Positions 1 through 4,125 of a DNA stretch of 7,460 bases are shown here, one piece after another (within the stretch, counting starts at the first letter, position 1; each line of letters opens with the position of its first letter). The notes below the pieces were generated by a model, which was not told where the DNA came from, searched no databases, and saw only the letters and a program-made list of their open reading frames with translations. The stretch covers positions 1 to 7,460 of the forward strand of contig JAIOTH010000072.1 of assembly GCA_021106915.1 (NCBI GenBank). Reading direction: 5' to 3'. The stretch comes from a bacterium. Its GTDB lineage: Bacteria > Patescibacteriota > Patescibacteriia > UBA1558 > S5-K13. Position numbers and translations under genes: made by a program.

Positions 1-179
1 TGAAAGATAAAACTGTGATTGTTATTGCTCATCGACTTTCAACAATTATGAAAATGGATCGAATCATTGTTTTTGATCAAGGAAAAATAATCGAACAAGG
101 CAGTCATCAAGAGTTAATTAAAAGTAAATCAGGATTGTATAAAAAACTTTGGGAAAAACAAATTTGTAGTTTTACTTAA
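1..179 (+). CDS. ABC exporter ATP-binding protein, C-terminal end (5' truncated)
   Basis: The last 58 codons are read in the frame starting at base 3. The translation has VIAHRLST, the H-loop (switch histidine) of ABC ATPases. It is followed by the usual exporter ending: a strand with D and G (IIVFDQGKIIEQGSH), the helix QELI, and GLYKKLWEKQ. The EQGSH-EL-GLY-LW pattern is typical of half-transporter exporters (MsbA/ABCB-like), in which a membrane domain precedes the ATPase. That is family knowledge, because the membrane part, Walker A and signature motif lie outside the window. The substrate cannot be inferred. The gene ends in TAA and is followed within 12 bases by a terminator hairpin, so it closes its transcription unit. 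Confidence 0.93.
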   Translation, partial: KDKTVIVIAHRLSTIMKMDRIIVFDQGKIIEQGSHQELIKSKSGLYKKLWEKQICSFT

Positions 180-191
180 AGACTAAAATTG

Positions 192-240
192 TAAAACGGC
201 TTTTTATCATTTAAAGTCGTTTTATGTTTAAAATTTTTTA
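192..240 (+). terminator. Rho-independent terminator after the ABC transporter gene
   Basis: The arms TAAAACGGCTTT (192-203) and AAAGTCGTTTTA (213-224) pair over 12 positions with one G-U pair and a 9-base loop. A T-rich tail follows, including TTTTTT at 234-239. The tail runs into the left arm of the next palindrome at 237. Confidence 0.7.
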
Positions 241-298
241 ACAGGGTTGACCCTGTTAAATAAATCTTTAGAATAATTGATTCTTTAACAGGGTTGAC
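237..298. repeat. Palindrome plus direct half-site repeat, operator-like
   Basis: TTTAACAGGGT (237-247) and ACCCTGTTAAA (250-260) form a perfect 11-base inverted repeat around TG. The 15 bases TTTAACAGGGTTGAC at 237-251 recur exactly at 284-298. The right arm at 250-260 can therefore pair with either 237-247 or 284-294, giving two mutually exclusive hairpins. The second copy contains the first five bases of the TTGACA -35 box at 294-299. The position suggests an operator for a dimeric repressor acting on the downstream cassette. A dispersed intergenic repeat or a transposon remnant would fit the sequence too. Confidence 0.75.
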
Positions 299-323
299 AA
301 AATATTTTATATATGGTTATATT
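294..323 (+). promoter_or_regulatory. Sigma-70-type promoter of the small-gene cassette
   Basis: A perfect TTGACA lies at 294-299. The -10 is either TTATAT at 317-322 (17-base spacing, preceded by the TGG extended -10 at 314-316) or TATATT at 318-323 (18-base spacing). Transcription would start near 329-331, leaving a leader of about 60 bases before the ATG at 389. The -35 box lies inside the repeated half-site. Confidence 0.6.
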
Positions 324-344
324 GGTATAACTAAAACTCAAGAA

Positions 345-365
345 AGACTTGAAAAGTTCAAGTTT
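345..365 (+). other. Small hairpin in the 5' leader of the cassette
   Basis: ACTTGAA (347-353) and TTCAAGT (357-363) pair perfectly around a 3-base loop. The stem extends to 345-353/357-365 with one G-U pair. It ends about 14 bases before the ribosome-binding site at 379-385. It could stabilise the transcript or affect initiation, but no T-run follows, so it is not a terminator. Confidence 0.4.
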
Positions 366-388
366 ATGAGTAAAAAATAGGGGGAAAG

Positions 389-682
389 ATGAAAACACAA
401 ATAATCATTATTTCGGTATTATTAGTAATAATAATATTTTTGTCGATATTGTGTATCACTCGTGGTCAAAAAGATTCTAGCTGGGAAAAAACTAATATTT
501 CTCTGAAAGAAAATGTAGTTGGTTTACCGGATTTTGTAGATTTAATTGTCGATGGTAAGGCGTCGGTAGTGACTATGATTAAATTAGAACCTTTTGATAA
601 GCGTTTTTTTGATCTAACAATCGTTGATTCGGTTTCGATTTTGGAATTTGTTATTAGCTCAGTAATCGCTTCTCAGGAATGA
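389..682 (+). CDS. Small membrane-anchored protein of unknown function
   Basis: This 97-residue protein matches no family I recognise. Residues 5-23 form one uninterrupted hydrophobic helix (I/L/V/F-rich), followed by TRGQK. It looks like a signal anchor or an uncleaved signal peptide holding a roughly 70-residue domain at the membrane, probably outside the cell. The rest alternates hydrophobic and acidic residues, with no cysteine pairs or catalytic motif. The start is supported by a purine-rich ribosome-binding site, AGGGGGA, at 379-385. The TGA stop overlaps the next gene's ATG (ATGA, 679-682), so the two are probably translated together. A single older gene of about 190 codons split here by a frameshift is possible, but the clean ATGA junction favours two genes. 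Confidence 0.72.
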   Translation: MKTQIIIISVLLVIIIFLSILCITRGQKDSSWEKTNISLKENVVGLPDFVDLIVDGKASVVTMIKLEPFDKRFFDLTIVDSVSILEFVISSVIASQE

Positions 683-963
683 AGGGAGTTTATGATCCAA
701 GTAAAAGTATTTTGCTTTTGACCTATTATTCAATAAGTCTAGATGATTTTTTTGATGAAGGGAATGATCTGTATAAATATATTTTTGTTGAAAAACCTAA
801 AATATTGAAGTTTAGAAAGCTAAAGGGAGAGGAATTGTTTAGTAAAGTAGATTTTTTTAAAAGATTTTATACTAGAAAAAGCAAAATAGATTCCCTTAAT
901 GTTAAATTGAGCCCCAAAAGCAAACTGGCTTGGCCAAATCTACAAACTTATTTTACTGAATAA
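679..963 (+). CDS. Small protein of unknown function, coupled to the upstream gene
   Basis: This 94-residue protein is not recognised. It starts at the ATG that shares ATGA with the stop of the preceding gene. No separate ribosome-binding site has proper spacing (CAGGA is adjacent to the ATG), so expression probably depends on re-initiation. There is no signal peptide or membrane helix. The N-terminal half is rich in Y, F, D and L; the C-terminal half is basic (FRKLKGEELFSK, FYTRKSKIDS). The predicted location is the cytoplasm, unless it is really the C-terminal half of a protein beginning with the upstream gene. Its frame has a stop at 655-657, so no longer version exists in this frame. It lies 16 bases upstream of the lipoprotein gene on the same strand. 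Confidence 0.62.
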   Translation: MKGVYDPSKSILLLTYYSISLDDFFDEGNDLYKYIFVEKPKILKFRKLKGEELFSKVDFFKRFYTRKSKIDSLNVKLSPKSKLAWPNLQTYFTE

Positions 964-979
964 ATGATCAGGAGGTAAA

Positions 980-1390
980 ATGAAAAATTTATTGTTTTTA
1001 TTAGTGATAATTTTGGTAGTTGGTTGCGCGGTTAATCCACAATACCAAACTAGACCAGAATTGGGACATGTTGTCATATTGGATAGTGTTTTCATAATTC
1101 ATGAAGGAAATTATTTGTTTAAATCTAGAATTGAAACAAATTGTTTTTTTAATGGATATGTAGGGCTAACTCTGTATTCGAAACATTTTCCGGAGAATAA
1201 TCTTTTTTATGGGATTTATAATCCAGAAAATTCCTTATTGTATTTTAAAGTTGCTAAAGTACAAGGGAATATGGTTTTGGAAGATGATTCAAAAGTTCAG
1301 AAATTATTGTCCAAAAAATTCTGGATTACCAAAATTGATAAAATGGACAAAGAAGAATTTCAAAATTTTTGGTCATTAGGAGGTGGCTAA
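980..1390 (+). CDS. Small lipoprotein of unknown function
   Basis: This 136-residue protein begins with a classical lipoprotein signal: MKN, a hydrophobic run at residues 4-14 and the lipobox V13-V14-G15-C16. Cleavage before C16 and lipid attachment would anchor it outside the membrane, which is known behaviour for such signals. The mature part of about 120 residues is rich in aromatic and beta-prone stretches (FNGYVGLTLYSKHF, NSLLYFKVAKVQ) and ends in a lysine-rich helix and a GGG tail. I recognise no family. The start is strongly supported by GGAGG at 971-975, four bases before the ATG. It is the last gene of the three-gene cassette and is followed by a terminator at 1414-1457. With a signal-anchored partner at the start of the cassette, an envelope role is likely. 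Confidence 0.8.
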   Translation: MKNLLFLLVIILVVGCAVNPQYQTRPELGHVVILDSVFIIHEGNYLFKSRIETNCFFNGYVGLTLYSKHFPENNLFYGIYNPENSLLYFKVAKVQGNMVLEDDSKVQKLLSKKFWITKIDKMDKEEFQNFWSLGGG

Positions 1391-1413
1391 AAATTTATTA
1401 GGCAAAAAATTTT

Positions 1414-1457
1414 AGCGAGATGGTGTAAATCATTAAATCATCTCGTTTTTTATTTTA
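1414..1457. terminator. Bidirectional terminator between convergent genes
   Basis: CGAGATG (1416-1422) and CATCTCG (1439-1445) form the core stem. With G-U pairs the arms reach 1414-1424 and 1437-1447 around a 12-base loop. On the plus strand a T-rich tract follows from 1446, ending the lipoprotein cassette. On the minus strand the stem is followed by CTAAAATTTTTT, so it can also end the U32 transcript. The minus-strand stop codon (1450-1452) lies within the plus-strand T-tract. Confidence 0.8.
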
Positions 1458-2676
1458 TTTTAGCTCTAATAATTGCCTTTGGAGGAAATTCTTGAGCACA
1501 AGGAATTTTAATATAATAACTATTATGAGCAGAGTCAATCTGCTCATTTTTATTTATGTCTAGAATATTTTTTACTTTAATTTTAGTGATAGATTTATTT
1601 TGGTGATCTAGAATTTCAATGAATTGTCCTTTTTTAATCTCATTTCGAGCTTTAATGTATAATTCATTATTTTTTTGGTCATATTTTTCAACTATACCCA
1701 CCATGCGATATTTTTTAATATAACCAGATGATTCAGGATTCATAGTATTATCATTATAACCATCCCAGAAATTAATAGTATAGTCGCGGTGAGAAATGTT
1801 TCTTAATTCGTTCTGATATTGTTTTAAATTTTTTTTAAATAAAGTCGGAGATTTATAATAATCATCAATTGCTTGACGATAAACCATAGAAATTATTGAA
1901 ACATAATAGGCACTTTTCATTCGTCCTTCAATTTTTAAAGAAGTTGGTTTTAATTTAAATATTTCGGGAAATTTTTTTAATAAACAAAGATCTTTGGAAT
2001 TTAAAACATAATTAACCCCATCTTCCTCTTCAAATTTTAATTTTCGTTCTGGTTTAATGGTTTCATTAGCTTCCCATTCCCAACGACAAGGTTGAGTACA
2101 TTCACCACGATTAGCATCTTTATCAACCAAATATTTACTTAAATAACAGCGACCAGAATAAGAAATGCAAAGAGCGCCGTGAATAAAAATTTCAATTTCA
2201 GTATTACTAATAGCCTTCTTAATTTTTTTTAATTGAGCATAAGATAATTCTCGAGCAAGGACAATTCTTTGCACGCCATTTTTTGCCCAAAATTTAATAC
2301 TTTCTGAATTTAAAGTATTAGCTTGAGTAGAAAGATGAATCGGAATTTTATTTTTTAGTCTTTGGGCAATATTAATTACTCCCGGATCGGCAATGATTAA
2401 AGCATCAGGCTTGATTTCATTTAATTTTTGAATTATTTTTTCTAGTTTTTTAATTTCATCATCATAAATAAAAGAATTCAAAGCAATATATATTTTTTTA
2501 TGATATTTACGAGCTAGAGCAATAGCTTTTTTTGTTTCGTTAAACTTTATTTCTGATTTTTCGGCTCGTAAAGAAAATCCTTGCGCTCCCATATAACAAG
2601 CATCAGCTCCATAGAGATAGGCTGTTTCTAATTTTTCTAAATTCCCGGCCGGGATTAATAGTTCTGGTTTGGTCAT
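1450..2676 (-). CDS. trhP: U32-family protein, probable tRNA uridine 5-hydroxylation enzyme (TrhP/YegQ-like)
   Basis: This 408-residue protein starts with PELLIPAGNLEKLETAYLYGADACYMG, the opening of U32 proteins, and carries the U32 signature at residues 162-180 (EIFIHGALC, GRCYLS). Database names call this family peptidase. Studied members (TrhP, RlhA, UbiU/V) are Fe-S proteins acting in prephenate-dependent or O2-independent hydroxylation. The cysteines C170, C177, C193 and C231 have nearly the spacing of the cluster ligands I recall for UbiU, so an iron-sulfur cluster is expected. Residues 1-255 are the likely barrel, including QPCRWEW and LKIEGRMKSAYYV. Residues 322-408 look like a small beta-rich C-terminal domain. 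The length fits TrhP (about 400-450). The likely role is making 5-hydroxyuridine at the tRNA wobble position, in the cytoplasm. No ribosome-binding site precedes the ATG. It may be cotranscribed with the nitroreductase gene 94 bases upstream. Assignment within the family is inferred from length and context. Confidence 0.88.
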   Translation of the reverse strand: MTKPELLIPAGNLEKLETAYLYGADACYMGAQGFSLRAEKSEIKFNETKKAIALARKYHKKIYIALNSFIYDDEIKKLEKIIQKLNEIKPDALIIADPGVINIAQRLKNKIPIHLSTQANTLNSESIKFWAKNGVQRIVLARELSYAQLKKIKKAISNTEIEIFIHGALCISYSGRCYLSKYLVDKDANRGECTQPCRWEWEANETIKPERKLKFEEEDGVNYVLNSKDLCLLKKFPEIFKLKPTSLKIEGRMKSAYYVSIISMVYRQAIDDYYKSPTLFKKNLKQYQNELRNISHRDYTINFWDGYNDNTMNPESSGYIKKYRMVGIVEKYDQKNNELYIKARNEIKKGQFIEILDHQNKSITKIKVKNILDINKNEQIDSAHNSYYIKIPCAQEFPPKAIIRAKIK

Positions 2677-2770
2677 ATACTAATGATACTAATATTTAAT
2701 GCTAATATACGAACTAATGCTAATATAATATAAATAAATGCTGATACTAATTATAGTAATAATACTAAGT
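2677..2770. repeat. AT-rich spacer with degenerate TAATGCTAATATA repeats
   Basis: The 94-base gap between two minus-strand genes is almost entirely short variants of TACTAAT and TAATGCTAATATA. The 13-base unit occurs exactly at 2697-2709 and 2715-2727 (18-base period), with weaker copies around 2679-2696 and 2737-2750. No open frame and no convincing promoter are present; a lone TATAAT on the minus strand (2755-2750) has no -35 box. It looks like an expanded AT microrepeat. Confidence 0.6.
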
Positions 2771-3292
2771 TTACCATTTTTCGAGATGGATTATTTTATT
2801 TTTATCAGCAATTATTTTATCAGCAATAATTTTGGATTTATCGGGATGTCCAATAGGAATTATGCAAACGGGTATAATATTGGAAGGTAGATTTAATATT
2901 TTCTGAAATTGTTTAGTAATTTCTGGTTTATCTCTATTGTAGGCTACTGTGTATACTGCTCCCAAGTTTATGTCATGGGCAGATAAAAGGATATTTTCTG
3001 CACAGAAAACAGTGCTTTCAATCCAACGAGGAGTACTATTTTTATCTATACAAATAACTATAAGAACAGGAGCTGTTGTTAGGGCTTGTTCGTTGATATT
3101 ATCTCTTACAGCTGATAATTCTTTTTTTGTATTATTATTTTTTATAATTATAAATTCGCAACTAAATTTGCCTTTACTATAAGGAGCATATTGTGCAGAA
3201 GTAATGAGACAATTTATATCTTCATCAGAAATTTTAGTGTCTAGAAATTTTCTGATAGATCTTCTAGTTTTTATACATTTTAAAGTGTTCAT
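2771..3292 (-). CDS. Nitroreductase-family FMN-dependent oxidoreductase
   Basis: This 173-residue protein has the family landmarks in order. RRSIRKF (10-16) is the N-terminal FMN-phosphate-binding arginine/serine motif. SAQYAPYSKGKFSCEFIII follows as the usual A-x-x-APS region leading into the first core strand. ENILLSAHDINLGAVYTVAYN is the central helix and the GLG-like flavin loop, with NLG here. ILNLPSNIIPVCIIPIGHP is the final strand with the IGxP ending. The length is at the short end for the family. Members are usually dimers that use FMN and NAD(P)H to reduce nitro compounds, quinones or similar; the substrate here cannot be read. A 15-base in-frame duplication near the C-terminus gives KIIAD twice (nucleotide positions about 2800-2830). 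No ribosome-binding site is visible. It starts 11 bases after the stop of the CoA-binding remnant, probably in one transcript with the phosphatidyltransferase gene. Confidence 0.88.
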   Translation of the reverse strand: MNTLKCIKTRRSIRKFLDTKISDEDINCLITSAQYAPYSKGKFSCEFIIIKNNNTKKELSAVRDNINEQALTTAPVLIVICIDKNSTPRWIESTVFCAENILLSAHDINLGAVYTVAYNRDKPEITKQFQKILNLPSNIIPVCIIPIGHPDKSKIIADKIIADKNKIIHLEKW

Positions 3293-3303
3293 ATAAACTA
3301 TGA

Positions 3304-3402
3304 TTATAAATTTTCAATCATCACGCAAACGTCATGAATATATTTAATATTATTATCTTCACAAAATTTAATTGCTAAATCTGACTCAGAACCAGGTTGC
3401 AT
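3304..3402 (-). pseudogene. C-terminal remnant of a CoA-binding (YccU-like) protein
   Basis: The minus frame from the ATG at 3402 to the TAA at 3304 encodes 32 residues starting MQPGSESDLAIKFCEDNN and ending HDVCVMIENL. With the preceding codons it reads CKIWMQPG. This is the last part of the CoA-binding Rossmann domain (CoA_binding_2 family), whose known ending is a W-x-QPG loop, an acidic helix, a strand and a conserved cysteine with M/I. The whole protein is normally about 120-150 residues, and the nucleotide-binding glycine loop is missing. Going upstream the frame meets a TGA after about 10 further codons of unrelated sequence inside the phosphatidyltransferase gene. The 5' two-thirds appear deleted, with the neighbouring gene joined at about 3405-3420. 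A 32-residue product might still be made, but a CoA-binding function is not expected. Confidence 0.75.
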
Positions 3403-3409
3403 CCAAATT

Positions 3410-4051
3410 TTACAAATTCCTATTATCAAGATATTCCTGATGATTTTTCAAAAATTTTAAAAAGTGATAAGTGGCATGGATAGTTCCGACAATATTAACT
3501 AAGAATAATAGATTATCAAAATTATTAATACTGATCAAGGAAAAGACATAAAGTAATACTGATATTTCAATAATAACTTTATGAAAAGAGGCCCGAGCAA
3601 CTGGTTTTATAATCCAATCAGATTTTTCTTTTTCGTTTTTATTTAATATTAATAGTAAATAAATTATAGGAATGATTATCAAATTATAAGATAAATATAT
3701 TGGATTTCCTATTTTAACAATTATTAGACCAAATATAAAAAATACATAAGCAATATGATCAGAAAACATATCAATAAATTTTCCGCGATCACTATTTTTC
3801 TGTTGATAGCGAGCAATTGGTCCATCAAAAATATCAATAATTACAGACAGTAATAAAAATAGTAAAGCAATTTTAATATTATAACTAATAATCAATAAGT
3901 AAATAATTGCTAAAACAATTTTAAAAGAACTGACCTGATTGGCATTTAAGCCATTATTAGCTAAAAATTTAATTATTGGTCTAAAATATTTTTGTCTAAT
4001 TTTTTGTATTTTTCGATTCCAAAAATCTATTTTTTGATCTAAATTATTCAT
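3410..4051 (-). CDS. CDP-alcohol phosphatidyltransferase family membrane enzyme
   Basis: This 213-residue protein contains the complete catalytic signature of the family, D-x2-DG-x2-AR-x8-G-x3-D-x3-D: D73, D76, G77, A80, R81, G90, D94 and D98. These aspartates bind the metal ions and the CDP-alcohol donor. Hydrophobic helices flank the motif at about 45-72 and 99-115, with more at 118-136, 158-174 and 181-198, as expected for a six-helix integral membrane enzyme. The reaction moves a phosphatidyl or phospho-alcohol group from a CDP-linked donor to an alcohol acceptor in phospholipid synthesis. The acceptor (glycerol phosphate, inositol phosphate, serine or other) cannot be told from the motif. 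The N-terminal 25 residues are basic and cytoplasmic. It is the first gene of the minus-strand group. Its last codons (QEYLDNRNL) overlap the region where the CoA-binding remnant was joined, so the native C-terminus may have been altered. Confidence 0.9.
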   Translation of the reverse strand: MNNLDQKIDFWNRKIQKIRQKYFRPIIKFLANNGLNANQVSSFKIVLAIIYLLIISYNIKIALLFLLLSVIIDIFDGPIARYQQKNSDRGKFIDMFSDHIAYVFFIFGLIIVKIGNPIYLSYNLIIIPIIYLLLILNKNEKEKSDWIIKPVARASFHKVIIEISVLLYVFSLISINNFDNLLFLVNIVGTIHATYHFLKFLKNHQEYLDNRNL

Positions 4052-4069
4052 AGTATAATTTTATCATAA
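4052..4069 (-). promoter_or_regulatory. Possible -10 element giving a leaderless start
   Basis: On the minus strand TGATAAAAT lies just before the phosphatidyltransferase ATG, with TAAAAT at 4063-4058. Initiation about seven bases downstream would fall on the A of the start codon, giving a leaderless transcript. This agrees with the absence of a ribosome-binding site. No good -35 box is visible, so this is tentative. Confidence 0.3.
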
Positions 4070-4075
4070 ATTTGA

Positions 4076-4104
4076 TTGAATTTAACATTTTTTATTGGTA
4101 TTAT
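4076..4104 (+). promoter_or_regulatory. Promoter of the ATPase-peptidase gene
   Basis: TTGAAT at 4076-4081 and TATTAT at 4099-4104 are 17 bases apart. The extended -10 TGG stands immediately before the -10 (4096-4098). Transcription would start near 4111, leaving only about 15 untranslated bases and no ribosome-binding site before the ATG at 4126. Confidence 0.5.
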
Positions 4105-4125
4105 TACTAAAATAACATATAAAAT

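Noticed and set aside
264..380. Plus-strand open frame of 38 codons ending in TAG at 378-380, reading TKYFIYGYIGITKTQER in its middle
   Set aside because: It has no ATG except four codons before the stop, and it runs through the palindrome, the -35 and the -10. The GIY/YIG-like look (IYGYIG) is accidental wording of AT-rich promoter DNA.
679..682. TGA recoded as an amino acid, as in some small-genome lineages
   Set aside because: Reading through this TGA meets another TGA about 13 codons later with no protein-like continuation, and tryptophan and glycine use normal codons in all large genes.
1450..2676. Reading the U32 gene as a protease (collagenase-like)
   Set aside because: No protease active site is evident. 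The Fe-S cysteine pattern and overall sequence fit the hydroxylation enzymes of the family.
2677..2770. CRISPR array
   Set aside because: The repeated units are 13 bases with 5-base gaps and decay gradually, without unique spacers or nearby cas genes.
2949..3182. Plus-strand open frame opposite the nitroreductase gene
   Set aside because: It is fully antisense to a gene with clear family motifs, has no ribosome-binding site and no protein-like pattern.
3304..3480. Programmed frameshift joining the phosphatidyltransferase to the CoA-binding remnant
   Set aside because: No slippery site or strong downstream structure is apparent, and the remnant lacks most of its domain, so a fusion would make little sense. 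Deletion is simpler.
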